Program-made: the position numbers and the translations under genes
Shown here: positions 51,125-64,000 of the stretch, piece after piece
Layout of the letters: every line of letters starts with the position of its first letter
Position numbering within the stretch: the stretch's first letter is position 1
From: Chaetorhynchus papuensis
Taxonomy: Eukaryota; Chordata; Aves; Passeriformes; Rhipiduridae
Direction: 5' to 3'
DNA length: 64,000 bases
Assembly (NCBI GenBank): GCA_013396525.1
Contig: VWYX01000919.1
Location: 100,720-164,719, forward strand
Notes under the pieces: generated by a model
What the model was told of the DNA's origin: nothing
Seen by the model: the letters and a program-made list of their open reading frames with translations, nothing else
The model's database searches: none

Positions 51125-51935
51125 ATCATAGAATTGTTTAGTTTAGCAAAGAACTCTTAAGAACATTTGAGTCCAACCATTAACTCATCACAGCCAAGGC
51201 CACCACTAACCCATGTCCCCAAATGCCACATCCACACGTCTTTTATATCCACCCAGGGATAATTATGCCAATGCTTGACAACCTGTTCTGTGAAGACATT
51301 TTCCCTAATATCCTACCTAAACCTCGCTTGGCACAACTTGAGGCCAATTCCTCTTGTCCTGTCCCTGTTCCCTGGGAGCAGAGCCCAACCCCCCCCCCCC
51401 CGGCTGCCCCCTCCTGTCAGGGAGCTGTGCAGAGCCACAAGATCCCCCCTGAACCTCTTCTCTCCAGGCTGAGCCCCTTTCCCAGCTCCCTCAGCCATTC
51501 CTGGTGCTCCAGCCCCTTCCCAGCTCTGTTCCCTTCTCTGGACACCCTCCAGCCCCTCCATGTCTTTCTTGTAGTGAGGAGCCCACAAGTGGACACAGCA
51601 CTCAGGGTGAGGCCTCACCAGTGCCAAGTACAGGGTGACAGTCACTTCCCTGGCCCTGATGGGCTCATGTTCAGCCACTGTCACCAGCACCCCAGGCCTT
51701 TCCCTGTGTGCAGATTTCCAGCCCCTCTGCCCCAGCCTGTTGCACTGCAGGGGGTGGTTGTGAGCCGAGGACAGGACCCAGCATTTTACCTTGTTGACCC
51801 TCACACCGATGACCTCAGCCCATCCACCCAACCTGTCCCGATCCCTCGGCAGAGCCTTCTACTCTCCAGTAGATCAACACTTCCACCCAGCTTGATGTCA
51901 TCATTGAATTTAGCTGAATTTGCTAAAACTGTGAT
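51125..51935 (-). mobile_element. CR1 LINE fragment, 3' end with ORF2 remnant (antisense)
   Basis: Read on the - strand, this segment encodes the C-terminal part of CR1 ORF2. Recognisable pieces are LYLALVRPHPECC, VHLWAPHYKKDMEGLEGVQRR, FRGDLVAL and NRDRTRGIGLKL. The element ends at the low coordinate with the AATCATAGAATTGTTTAG-like sequence, the complement of the CR1 3' terminal ATTCTATGA motif. The copy is 5'-truncated, as is typical for CR1, and inactive: the ORF2 frame has a stop at 51313-51315 and parts are diverged or deleted. A 13-base C run (51389-51401) lies inside it. The 252-codon open frame on the + strand here is only its antisense. Confidence 0.9.
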
Positions 51936-54220
51936 CCCAGTTGGTGCAACAGGCCTCATGCTTGGGACAACTTGCAGATAAGGAAATTCGAAGGAGGACC
52001 TACTAAGCAAGGTCTGGAAATAGTGAGCAAGAGCTACTGGACATGGAGTAGGAGACATCAGTCTTCACTGGGTGTCTAAGCTGGACATGAAAATGTCATC
52101 CTCTAAACAGAGGGCATTGGTTTCTGGAATAAATTGCAGGTCACTCCTTGGTCCTCACCACTGGGCTCATCAGCAGGTGATTTATGTATTTTAAAAGCTA
52201 TGGAGTTCACCATAACTTCTGATAAAACTCCAGAGTACAAAAAATACTTTCTTCCTGTTCAAAATTTATTTCAGATCCTATCCTGGTGCTCGATAGAATT
52301 CCATCTCTTAACACTTTGAGACAACAAACCTAAGTTCCCATGTTGTTTAAGTACACATATTAACAACTGGCTCATGTCTGCAGTACCTGCACTATCCCTG
52401 TGCTGTCAGTTTCTGTCCCATCTGAAGACAATACGCAACATTAGAGAGCATAAATCACTGTGCTCCCATGAAGAGCATAGGAGAAGTACGGACTGAAAAC
52501 TGTACAAAAACAGTAAGAAACCATGAGGAGATCTGGTTTGCCAGAAGTGATAAAGTATCTATCCAGCAACACGTTTAAGAACAAATTCTTAAAGGTTTGC
52601 ATCACAGCTGAAAAATCCTCAAACCCCCTCATTTGTATGTACATGTCTGGGAAGTCATCGCCTCAAAGAACAAGGTCTGCTTTGGTTAGTTACAATAATT
52701 CAAGTGGTTAAGTGGACTATCCAAAAAAAACATGTTCATTAAAAATTTGGCACGTTTAAACTATTGCAGGAATGTTAAAGCCAACTGATCAGTTAATTAC
52801 TGGCTGCTCTGGCAAGGCAAATGAAAGCCAGAGACACCCTCAGTGCTTCCAGCACAGGAAGGGAACAGTGACAGACACAGTTCCCAAACAGTGCCCGTGG
52901 GCCTGGCACTGCTGACCCTGGCACTGTGCTGGGTCATGCTCTAAGGGCATCGGGACAGGAGAGAAAATCACTGTGTCAGACAGGGTCTTTTACCATCCCA
53001 GTCCTGCAGCTGAAAGCTTTGTGAGTCAAATGCAACAAGGGAAGTAAAGCAGTGATAAATTCTGCTCTGAGGGTCAGGTATTGTGGGGCTCTGGTCTCTC
53101 CTCAGTGTCTTGACCTGAAGTTTTCAAAGCTCACACACTGTGGATGGATACACAATGGAGTAGGGCAGAAAATTAAAATGGCCTGTGTGGCAGGGTGCAG
53201 TGCCAAGGAGAGAATAACAAGACTTATCTGCAATACCTGCAAATGTTTAACTGCACTTACCTGTATCAGGGGTCGTGTCTCCCAAAATTTTTTTCCACAG
53301 AGCTTCTTTGGTAAGGCAAAAAAAGGGACCCGTGTCCTGCATCAGGCATTGCTGCCTCTCTTCCAAAAGGATGGTGATGACTCCTGATGGCAGCTCATCT
53401 ACATATGGCTGTGCCTGGGCTCACCTGGGAGTTCATTCTTTTTCTCACTTCTTCCTATATCAGAGAAAGAGTAGAAAAGAAAGAAAGCATCACAGCTTTC
53501 TGCACCACTTACTTTCCATTCCTTATCGGGGCATTTCCCAGCAAGGGAGAAGAGGAAGCTGCCTGGGCACAGGGGTGGGGCTCTCAGCACAGTGTCACTG
53601 TCACACATTAATCCTTTTGTAAAAATGGCAAGTCTTGGTCCAACAAACAGTATGGTCACTTTAGACACATTCTGCTGCTTCTAGTGACATCTCATCTTTT
53701 GGAATAGTTCATTTGCTATCTACATTCCTCACCCCTAAAAGCTATGGCTGCAGTTTATTTGGCTTGTTCTTTTATCACCCCAATATACTGCAGTTAATGG
53801 TGAAAGTGGCAGACATGCAGCTGTATTTAGATTTGCCTTTACTTTGCCATAAATGTTATTTCATTCTCTCTTAAAAAGAAAAAATTTGTAACCATTTTTT
53901 TAAAATTACTTACTATCCTTGCAATCAGCTGCTAGCTGCTGTCCTACCCACAGCATATTTTCAAATCTCTAAATCAAAACTTATTTTTTAAAGCCAGAAA
54001 CCCTATTTTTAAAATTAATAAATGTACTGTCAGTTACTATATAACTGGCCAGTCATTTTCCAGAAGCCCCATCAGAAAGGGGGAAAATTAACAAAAATGT
54101 CTGTATGGAAGAGTCCACGAATGCCTCTGAAATGGAGCAGAAGTCCTTAAATGATGTGCCATTCAAACAGAATCAGAAAAGAAGGAAGCTGGAGCAAACC
54201 AAAGTTTTCTTTTAATGTTT
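51936..54220. other. Intergenic; no gene seen
   Basis: This is unique sequence between two CR1 fragments. There is an AT-rich section at 53.7-54.2 kb and small chance frames (for example near 53.05-53.6 kb). No domain, RNA gene or repeat family is recognised. Confidence 0.6.
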
Positions 54221-54221
54221 C

Positions 54222-54340
54222 TTGGATAAGGCCTTGAGCAACCTGATGTAGTGGGAGGTGTCCCTGCACATGGTAGGGAGTTTGGGACTTGATGATTTTT
54301 AAGGTCTATTCCAACCCCATACATTCTCTGATTCTCATTT
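54222..54340 (+). mobile_element. CR1 LINE fragment, extreme 3' end (sense)
   Basis: The sequence begins with the last codons of CR1 ORF2 (LDKALSNLM then stop). It continues into the typical 3' UTR, recognised by GGAGGTGTCCCTGCACATGG, GGACTTGATGATTTTTAAGG and TATTCCAACCCCATAC, and ends at ATTCTCTGATTCTCA. About 120 bp remain, so it is a heavily 5'-truncated, old copy. It is in the opposite orientation to the other CR1 fragment. Confidence 0.88.
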
Positions 54341-54441
54341 TATTATGTAACATACAGAAGAAAACCTGCTAAATCAATGGCTCTGGCAGCTACCAGACAA
54401 TGCTTTGATAAAGCATGATGGATTTCAGGGTATAATTTAGC

Positions 54442-54460
54442 TTTTTTTTTTTTTTTTTTT
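54442..54460. repeat. T19 homopolymer
   Basis: Nineteen consecutive T residues. There is no clear retroposed sequence next to it. Confidence 0.95.
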
Positions 54461-57400
54461 GCTTTTATCACAATATCTTCAAAGGTGAAATATTTTCCTT
54501 TGCTGATGAGCCAAAAGATAGTGTGAAGTTAGGCACCTACTGCACTGCAGTCAGTAATTTCCATATCACCTTTCCCAAAAGTTTTATTGCTTTATTGGCA
54601 CCCAGGTCCAAGGATCTCCTGCAGCAGGAATTTGCTTGGAGGCTTAGCAGGCACAGTTAGGGAGGACAAAGGAGAAGGTACCAAAGGCTGTTGTTTTCCT
54701 TGAGCTGGATCTTCAATTGCAGCCTGGTGTCTGAACGTGCAGCCCTGAAGAGAGCAGCACTCTTTGCAGAGGTTGCTGCAGAGACTCAGCAGTGCTCCCA
54801 TGTGAAACGGGAGATGAGCTGAACCCAGCTGTGGGTAACGTGCCAGCTGCCCCCCTGTTTGTGACGAACAGCAAAGCTCTCCTGCTGTGGTGCCTGAGCA
54901 GTCTCTGCGTCCTTTGTCCAAAACCTCGGCAGTTTACTATCACTGCATGTTGTCCTTTGTATCTGCTCATGATGAGGGCAAAGGTTTTGTTTGTCCTTAC
55001 AGCACCTCCCACCTCAAAAAAGCCCCAATCCCATATATATGAACTCACTGTAAACACTGAACTCAATATATACCACTGAAAAATCCACATGTAGAGGTGT
55101 AAGTGGGCTGAAGGGCTGTTGTGTGCAAAGTTCTCCTTTTAGAGGGAAGCAGGTCACATCAGATTCACTGACAAAGTGTTACAGAGTATTTTACGTGTTT
55201 CCCAATATTACTCATTAGAGGCAGGAGATTAACACCACTTACACGTACACAAGCACATTTCCTCTCACTATGTGACAGTAGTTACTCCTCACTCCCTCTC
55301 CAGCTGAAGTGTACCAAATATCCTGTTTTACCAGGAGGAAATTCTCTTTGAGTTGCAGATCCACACCCAAGGACAGGCAGCAGAGGCAATGCCCACTGTG
55401 CCCATGGCAGGGCACAGCCTGCGGCCAGGCCATGGCCAAAGATGGGGACCAGACTGCGGTGCTGCTTTGGGGCTTGTGTCTGGATGCTGCCCCACAGCCT
55501 CGCCAACAAAGCACAGGCCTGCGAGCACAGCAAGATGAACCCTCCTGGGGTTTGCTGTGTTTGAGTCTCAGGTGGAAGAAAAAAGCTGCAGCATGTAGAA
55601 CTAAAGGTGGACAAAGATGGACAAAGGGGAGAGCCAGAGGTGACCCAGCCAGGGGCTGGTTTGAAGAACTGTTAGTTACTGGTCAGCGTCCTGCATGGTG
55701 CCAAGTGCACCAACTTTGAAGGACATGGGAATGTCACCAGAGGACCTTTTCCAGCAGAAATACCAAAGTTATTTCAAAGCAGATACCCTTGAGGAGCATG
55801 CTCTGTCCTCCCCAGTGCTTCCTGGTGTGCCCAGCAGAGCCAGCTACTAAGTGAGCACTAGAAAAGCAAGAGCAGCACCTCCAGTTCCTCTCCTCCTCTG
55901 CCAAAGTGGCTGTTGGAAGCTGAGGGCCAGCACAAGAACTCAGCAAGCTCCCCATGCTGTGTAAGGACCCCCCAGAGGCCTAACAACTCCTCTGTGTTCC
56001 TGCCTGGAAGAGATCAGCAATAGTTATCTGGGACACTGGAGGAGACCCTCCTGCCATGCCTGCTGCTGTCAACTGCAGTGAACTCCACTGAGTCCCACCA
56101 CAGCAAGGCCAGGCTTAACTGTGAAGCTAACTCAATTTTTTTTTTCATTTTTTGATAATAGAAGCTTCTGGAAGTCACTAAAAATAAGTTTGTTTGGGTT
56201 TTTAAGCCTGATTCAAACAGATTTGTGTCATCTTTCAAGGTGGCCCTTCCCCCTTGCGCCTACTTGACAACAGATTTGTCAGTCATTAAGAATGCTCTGT
56301 ATGCACAGAAATATCTCGGACTATTTTTCCCATAATCAAAAGAAAACAAATCCCAGAGCAGCCCTGGCAGGCCACTTCCGGCCAGCACTGCTGCCCCCCC
56401 AGAGACACATCAGGCTCAGCTGCTGCCTTCAGAGGGCAAACAAGAGAGTTTGCTTCCAGTATAAAATTAGACACTGAAACAAACTTGACTTTTTTCCTTC
56501 CCATTAAAAAAACCCCAAGCTCTAGCCCAGCTACTTCTCCATTGAGGATATTCCAAGACAGTAATTTAGATGCATATGAGTGCTTGGGCTGGATAAGGCA
56601 GCACAGAGGTTCTCTCCTTACTCTGCTCTGCTCTCAGTGCTGGCTGGTGTTCCCTGGCCAGAGATGGGAGCTCCCAGCACGCTGTGAGCAGTGGTGACCC
56701 AGCTCAGCCCAGCTCTCAGCTGCCAGGGTGCCCTCTCCCACTGCCTGCTTGTGCTCACAGGCTTGCTCCTAAAAGGCCCTTCCTGATTATAGAGGATTGG
56801 CATTTAGAAGGAACTGCAGTTATTTACCTCATTATCCTTCTTTAAATCCCTCCCTAATACCTTCCTCTGCTGTTATGGTTAAATGAATTTTGCCAATTAG
56901 AGATGGTAACACGCTATGGCTATGACCTGTATCTCTCTATCCCACTCAAATTTGAACGGTAAGTTTCAGAGGGAAAAAAACTGTTTTTAACTACAAGGAA
57001 GACAGTCTTGAAATGCTACAAGTTTACATGTAAACACCAGCAAATCTTTCAGTATTGCCAAAATTTTGGCCTAAGGTAATAGCAGTTCTGCTTTAGGAAG
57101 AATTTTTATATCTAGCACTGAAAGTTGGCCTTATTAAAAATGAAAAAAATAAAATGAAAAGAAAATCTATCACAGCCATCCTTAGCAGTACCATTCCCGC
57201 AGTGGGTTTACATTGCTAGTATAAATTAAAGAGATTCCATAAGCAGTTTGCAATAATTTACTCAATTAGTCTTTTGCTTTCCCTGTCTATTTTATGTAAC
57301 ATTGGTGAGAAAACTGCTGGCTGCTATCTAGAATTGTTGACGAAAGCTTCTGGAATGCTTTGCATTCTTGTGATGGGGACCTTAGCAGAGACCACTGTCG

Positions 57401-60214
57401 GCACTCTGAGTCTTGGGTCTACAAGGTCAGATGAGTCACTGCAGCGTCTCCTTTTCACGTCTGATCAACTGTGCAAAATCCTGGGGACAAATACTCCTGC
57501 ACATTACTCTTATGTCCTGGGGATCTTCATTCAAAACCATTCAGAGAAAACAAGCATGAAACAAGGCTGCGAAGTGACATCAGTTAAGAATTTCAGCAGA
57601 GTTACAAAAAACATCTGGGGGCCTAAACCAACCTTTTGCTACAGACATATAGTACCCAGCACAATGGAGACCTAATGTATTATTGTGGCCTTAGACTTAG
57701 TGGCTTAATAAACAATTTCAGCAGACCTGCTAATTCAGTAGGTGTCTCACCTTATGCGTTTACAGCAGCTTTGAACATCCCAAGACCTTTAATCCTCATC
57801 TAGGCCTCTTCCCTTAAGAATACATATCATCACACTGGATGTGCCACCAAGGAAATGCAAAAAAAATGTTCTGTATCATCACATTTTTTGGTGTGGAGTT
57901 GCACGAATTTTACCCCAGAGAGCTCTGGAAAAGAAGAAAAATACAGTAGCTTCAATCACTACAAAATATTCTGAAGGTGAAGCTCAAACACATAAAGGAT
58001 TCTAGTTGTGAAAGGTTTCTCACTGCTGTTCACTGCGAAGAAATAACCAGAGGCACCACTGAGCATCGTCAAACCCCTGCTGCATCAGCCTTTATGCACA
58101 CAGGATTCCACAAACCACTATACTGGGATTTTATACTCATGTTTAAGCCAAAACCTAGTTCTTGTTCTTTGCTAATGAGAGGGGAAGGGCGTGGGCAGGG
58201 AAATGTACAGAGACTAGAGCATGGCAGAGAAAAGAGCAAGGCGAGAAGACAGTGCTGCAAGGAAAACAACTGCCTCCCTTTCATTTGGAGACAATTTTTT
58301 TCTCTGGGCTGAGCTTCATGAAAAACAGCAGCCGAGCATGGCTGCTGGGGGAATGTGTTGGCCTTGGCAAAGCTACTCAGCCTGGGGGCACAGGTCTTGG
58401 GGCACGTTCATCCTCCCAAAGCTTGGTCCAAGAGTAAAGCTTGGTGCATCTCCCCGCCTCTCAGGACACATGAGGATCACAAGAAGTCAGGGGCAGACCC
58501 ACTGCCCTGTGTCTCCTGGTAGAGTGGACACCCCCCTCCTGACTGTCCTCATGTCCCATGGGGAGCACCATGTGGCCTCCAGATAGCAGGAGCATTTGGA
58601 AAGCTCTGGACCAGATATTTCACATGTAGACTCTCCCTTTAATGTTCATATCCAGGCCTCTAAACAAAAAGCAGCAACGCCACACAACTGCAGCAATCAC
58701 AGCCCAGTCACCAGCATCACTTGTGTGGCGAGCTGCATGCCTACCTCAGCCCCACACAGATAAAAGAGTCTGCAGCCAGTGACAAGCTTATACAATTAAA
58801 ATGCCTTCATTTCTGGATTTCTTAACTTTCAAAAAGATGCTACTGACAAAGAGGTGTGAAAACACAGAAGCCTTTCCATCTGAGAATAACCCACTTCCCA
58901 ACTTTTAAAATACTTGTGTACAGGACACTGCAGAATGCCATACAGCCACCTAGTGCTGGAAAAAAATCACTTCCCCACATCTGGGACTGTCCTCTGCAGT
59001 CCCACAAGTGCGGTTGAGACCAAGTGTCCGGCAAGGAGGAACAAAAGCCGAGTCTCTGCAAAAGTCATGACTGCACTTCCAGTTATGGGCAGCAGCAAGT
59101 CTGAGAATGAAACGGCCGATGAACTGCACACAGGAAACACGCTTTTATCCCGATAAAGACAAGGAAAGACATCCCACAAACAACATGACTGCGGCTTCTC
59201 CAGTGGCTGTTATCTGCAGCACATCTCCTCAGTACTCTGGGTTAGGCTGAGTAGCAAGCAGATCTGCTTATTTTCAAGGGTACCCAAGCTGCCCGCACCA
59301 CTGCTGGCCCTCCCAGCTCTGTCTCACCAAACATGTTGATCTCTTCTCTTCCTAACAGGGAACTACCAAGATTTGCTTCAGTCAAACCCATCTAATTTCA
59401 CAGCAATTCCTTGCCATGATAGGGCCGAAACTTCCTGTCCTCATATCTAATCATGGCTATAAAATGAAAGCACAGCATGGTCCTTCCAAGTCACTTGCTC
59501 CTATGTTCACCCCGTCCTGTGGGGTGGCAGAATCAGTCACGCAGCTGTGCAGTGGAGGAGATCAGGGAACCAATCTGGGTTAAAACTCTTCCAGCAAAGG
59601 AAAAAATAAAGACAGGAAAAAGTTTTCATCCAGCCACATCCATTACCTGGGTCCTGTTCACCGCATGGGGGAACAGATGCTTGTGCCAGCAGGAGGCTGG
59701 GGCAGCACTGGCACCTGATGTATTCGGCAAACTGCAGCTCCAGTCATCACCTCTGCCCCCACCACGGCCAGAAACAGCCAGCAGAAGTCTGGAATATGCC
59801 CTGCGATGCCTTCACTAGGGCATAATCCTGATTAAAATCAGGTTAGTTACTTAAACCTTTCTTTGAAGCCTGTGTTTTTCCATAGCTTGTAGACTAGTTC
59901 CCTGGAAGATGGTAGAGCTAACTCCTCTCAGGATGCATGCCATTTGAATGCCAGTTTGGAATATCCAACTTTATTGGGGATTTTTCCCCTTAGAATTTGA
60001 AAATATTCTGCCATGCAGCTAGCTAACCAGGTCTTAAAGGGATATGATTTCTTGTTCTCTTGCTTATAAGGGAAACTTGAAACAAATTAAAATTATACTG
60101 GCCTCATACTAAAGGTCAACATTGTGGGGAGAGATGACTTGTTCGGAATTCAGTCAGGAAGTTTAACACAAATAATCCAGCTTGAAGTTCTGTGAGAACA
60201 AGTCCCAGCCAACC

Positions 60215-60234
60215 AAAAAAAAAAAAAAAAAAAA
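60215..60234. repeat. A20 homopolymer
   Basis: Twenty consecutive A residues follow CAGCCAACC. It could be the tail of an old retroposed sequence, but the preceding bases match no gene or repeat I recognise. Confidence 0.95.
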
Positions 60235-61630
60235 GGAGTGCTGATAGAACTAATTTAAGTACTAAATCACTGTTTCCAAGCATTTTTTCCACTGATAAGC
60301 CCAGAGGCTTTTAAAGCTGCCATGTGAAAAATTATTTAGCTAGGTGTGAAAGAGATATATATTGGTACCTTCCTAGATAAACACAGGCTTTTATCAGGAG
60401 ATTTGCGCAGGAATGAGCAGGAACAAGCAGGAGAAGGAACAAAATGTATTGTTATGCATTACTGTGAAGATAGATTGCACTGTACAGAGTGTCACCAATA
60501 CTTGTGGTAAAGCTTTAGGCTGCTTCAAACTATTTTAGCGAAATGTTCATGCCATGAAAAAGGGAGAAGAGTTAATAAAATCTAACAGTTATTTGCAAAT
60601 AACTACTTCTTTGTTAGTAAAGAAATGCCTTGCGTTTGTACAGATGCTTTCTGTATCTGTAAAGCCACATTAGCCTCTATGAGACTACATCATGAATTAC
60701 ATTTGGAACTGTTCAGGACTTACCTTAAAGTCTTTCTGGGCTTTCTCTATTCTATTCCCACGAGAAACAGGTGTTTAAAAAGAGGTATTAGAATTAGTAA
60801 AAAATAGCAGATGCTCTGCCGTCAAGTCACTGCCAGCTTTGAAATGATGCTTTCAAAAAGAATTAGAAAGCACTTATGTTTTATACATTTGTGTTTTTAT
60901 GTATATAAATACCTATGTCCATGTGTTTTTTTAATGAAGTCCATAGGGACGCAGTGGGTTAGGAGATCCCAAAACTGTGGAAAAGAGAAGAACATGGGTA
61001 GTTGACTCCTCACAGATCTATACCTCTCTGGTAGGTCTGACTGAAGCCAAAGGGGCTATGAAGCATCTGCATCCAAAAATCTAAATCCAGACTCCACCAG
61101 TCTTGTTTTTCTGGCTGACCGAAAGCTGTTACCAAGAAATCAGCCTTTTGATCCCCTCTGCCATTTCAGAGCATTCAGTTCCACCAGTAAGTGGCTGCTC
61201 ACATCGAACTGGTTGTACCTGGGACGGAAGAAACGTTAAAACCAAGTGAGCTGCAGTCTTCCTGTGACAGTCACATCACCCAGCAAGTGTCAGGAGTGAC
61301 GTGGTCAGGGGCGAAACTGTCCTGCATACAGGAACAAAGCAAGGACTCTGTGTTGTTCTTAAAAGAATTTCTGTTCATTTCCAGAGCTGCTGAGCTGGAA
61401 CAACGATCAATTCACTTTGAAAGCTTTAAATTCATTTTCTATACCTGAATCTAACAGGACGACAATCTATCAAATCCTAATAATAAAAAAAACCTTCCAT
61501 GTTTTATAGACAAACACTTGGATAATTTTGCAGTTAAGAACTACTATGACCCACATTTGACCAGCAAATATGCATTTCATGAACATGAATTAGCACAATT
61601 CACATTCCAGGCTTTCCAAAGATGTCTCTG

Positions 61631-61700
61631 CCGTGTTACCTGCACGCCCAGTCCCGCCCCTTGCGATGCCGCACGATCGTGACTCGCTGCTGCCCTCTTT
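61631..61700 (-). promoter_or_regulatory. CpG cluster with GC box (possible minus-strand start region)
   Basis: Eight CpGs fall in about 65 bases of otherwise AT-rich DNA. On the - strand it contains a GGGGCGGG Sp1-type box and, shortly after, a good donor-like CAG|GTAACA (exon side ending at 61640). This could be the promoter and first exon of a minus-strand non-coding RNA. No TATA box or further exon is visible, so it is speculative. Confidence 0.2.
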
Positions 61701-64000
61701 ATTCCAGTAGCAGCTCCAGTGCAGGATAAATACAGCAGTGCCAGGAATCTTTCTCCCATTCGGTGACTCAGTCTCCACTACTTGACGATTTGTTCTCTCT
61801 TCTCAGCAAGAATAACTAGGAGAAAGTTACACTTCACTCAGAATAAAAAAACAACCCATCCCTGTAGTCCGGGCTGGGGAAAACACAACAGAAAGCAGAA
61901 CTGACTCACTGAGTGCTCCCTCACAAGAAACACGATGTTTTGCCACCCAAGGTGTTGTAATCAGACCATAACACGTGGCAGTTCCCTTTCAGCTCTAATG
62001 AAGCTTCAGCAAATGGATAACATATCTACAGCCTCTCCCTTTTCCCTGTCTCTGGGAGGCAGGTGCAGCCTCAAGAAAGGTTCACACAATGGATTCAGAT
62101 GTGACAGATTTGTAAATTCTCAGGCAGCTATCCGGAAAAGCTTACTGCTGCCAAAAATGTGCTCTTTGGAACATCACTGAATGTCTTCTGTGTTTACAGT
62201 AATGGTTTCACTTCGTTCAGTTCCTCAAGAGAAAGGATCAGAAGGACATCAAAGAAAAATTAAATCTTAGGGTGTTTAAATGAAAGTGTCGGCACCAGTG
62301 CTCTCTCTCCAGCTGGTTAGCAGGGAGAGACACCTGCAAGTGCTCTCCCAGAGCAACCCGTTATTATTTCAATGGGAACCCATTCTCAAATCCCCCCAAA
62401 TCTCCATTTCCTAGATAACATAGTATAATAAAGTATAACCACAATAAATACAGCTCTGCCTTGAATGGGAGAGACGTTTTAAAAAATGACTTTTGGAAGG
62501 TTAGTTTTCCTGTACTATATAAAAATATGAATTTAATCCATGGTTACTTTATTTTTTGTTGACTTGCTGGAAACTTTTTTTCAGCTTGTCTTGTTTCTCA
62601 AACCAGCAAAAATGAAAAAATCCCCTGAAGTGGCATTTTTAATGCTGAACATTAAAGGCAAATGTTCCTTTCGGCCAAACCCACAAAAGTTCCTTCAACT
62701 CTGCTCTTCACTTGTAATTAAGAGTCAGACAGTCTATTATTCAGTTATTCTTTTTCATGATTAAGTCTACAATGTAATGAAAAATAAGAAACAGCAATGC
62801 TAACCAAAAGAGTAAAATCCATCACAAACCTTCATTCATAGATGTCATTCCAGTAAAGCCCTTTGGCATGACTGTAGCACAGCAGCAACCCCCCTTTTAT
62901 GCCCTGCTTTTCCAACAAACCTGTTAAACTTCAGGCAAATTTACTAATGAGAAAGGCTGTATGTTTTCTTGCTCTTTGCTTGTGAATATCTATGAAACAG
63001 AGAATTAAATTATCAAAGATGTTTTAAATTGCACCTTATCACTGAAAGATAGTGACAATCAACTCAAGACAGCAGAATATTTTGAGTTTCCCCCAAAACC
63101 TTCTTTCTCCAAAAAAGGATATCAAGTAGAGTCCTAAAGTGTCAGCTTAACTTTAAGCCTATGAATGATGCCATAAGCAAGCAGAACAATCACCATTTCC
63201 AGCACAAGTCCTGACAGCTGTCTCCTGAGCAGCAGAGAGCTCACAGGGGTGATGGTGTTCAGTAGACAGTCAGGAGGTTTGGAGTTTGCCATTTATAACT
63301 CGCTGCATCTAAAACACTCCCACAGCAGAGCACCGTGGTGTGAAACAAGCAGAGTCCCGAATTAATGCCTTATTAAGGATTTCCTTTGTATTTGTCAAAC
63401 TCTCCTTATCCACCAGAGGAAGGTGAGGCTCCCCACAGGACCAGCAGCGAGCAGCTCTGTGCAGCACCATCCCTCGCGGTGCTCCTGCCTCCAGTTAAAC
63501 AACAGCATGACAGCAGTGACACAGAACAGCTGCCCCTGGACGTTTACTTACTTCCACGGGCCTGGGAGAGTCTCCCATTGGCAACTCCCTGCTCAATGTC
63601 ACATCTACCTTTCAAGCCACTCAGGGCTTTTAAAATCTCCAGAGCAGCAGCAGCATACAATGGGGAAATAGTAAACGTCCTACTCCCGGATTACTCTTGC
63701 AGTTTTTAGGGTATTTTTTGCCATTTTGGAGGACTAAAATAGATCAGAAGGCCTCTTTTCCCATCCCTCCCCCTCCCCCACCAATTACTGACAAAGTCTT
63801 TCCAAAGTTGTGAATGTTTCATAGGGCTCTGTATACACAGAGGCTTATATAGCTACAGCTTAAATACCTGAAAGTATAGCCTGTGACTATACTGACTGCA
63901 GGCCCAAGAAGTCAGTTGCATATAAAAACATTTCAGTTGCTAAATCAGATTCCAGGTGAGGTTTTAAGAGCTTCAAGGATTTGTGCTCAGATACCTGCCT

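Larger units (their letters stand above)
54461..64000. other. Intergenic to right edge; no gene supported
   Basis: I find no spliced or intronless gene. The longest frames (136 codons near 55.3-55.7 kb and 133 codons near 57.3-57.7 kb) have no recognisable domain and no codon-bias evidence I can assess by eye. A small CpG cluster with a GC box occurs near 61.64-61.70 kb. The rest is ordinary unique, moderately AT-rich sequence. Distal WTIP regulatory elements or a non-coding RNA cannot be excluded. Confidence 0.55.

Noticed and set aside
51223..51981. Longest open frame in the window (252 codons, + strand)
   Set aside because: It is the antisense of a CR1 LINE; the - strand encodes a CR1 ORF2 remnant over the same bases.
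55309..55719. 136-codon open frame with overlapping minus-strand frames
   Set aside because: GC-rich stretch with frames open on several phases and no domain; likely composition-driven.
57274..57675. 133-codon open frame
   Set aside because: No recognisable domain, no splice or promoter support, and within range of chance for this much sequence.
60150..60234. Possible processed pseudogene ending in A20
   Set aside because: The sequence before the A tract matches no gene or repeat that I recognise and no target-site duplication is apparent.

Overview
This is a 64 kb piece of vertebrate nuclear DNA, most likely from a bird. It has vertebrate exon-intron structure, is non-repetitive over most of its length, and carries two fragments of CR1, the dominant LINE family of birds and other reptiles. 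One protein-coding gene can be supported: the 3' part of WTIP (Wilms tumor 1 interacting protein, an Ajuba/LIMD1/WTIP-family LIM protein) on the + strand. Six exons (23795-23862, 36677-36739, 39099-39229, 40312-40363, 42096-42164, 45185-45337) join in frame into 177 codons plus stop. They encode the second half of LIM1, complete LIM2 and LIM3, and a tail ending in a class I PDZ ligand (HVTEL). That ending, together with phrases such as YNVNGKVYC, TADKC, DVENNIYC and VFAPKCASC, identifies WTIP rather than AJUBA or LIMD1.

Layout: positions 1-23794 are intron (or intron plus 5' flank) of WTIP. The proline-rich N-terminal region and first half of LIM1 are not in the window and must lie to the left. 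This stretch holds a small CpG-rich island near 15.2-15.3 kb and two decayed palindromic repeats. Introns of 12.8, 2.4, 1.1, 1.7 and 3.0 kb separate the exons. The last intron starts with a 17-copy, 21-bp GC-rich tandem repeat only 13 nt behind the splice donor at 42165. After the stop codon at 45337 comes a probable 3' UTR of up to about 4 kb with several polyadenylation signals, the most distal at 49273. From about 49.3 kb to the right edge I find no supportable gene, only CR1 fragments, simple repeats and unique sequence.

The many open reading frames of 60-250 codons elsewhere in the window lack recognisable domains and look like chance frames. The longest one is the antisense of a CR1 element. 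I found no CRISPR array, operon, RNA gene or new biological system. The features most worth a second look are the minisatellite beside the WTIP splice donor, the ancient palindromic repeats, the intronic CpG island, and an intronic cluster of TEAD-like motifs.
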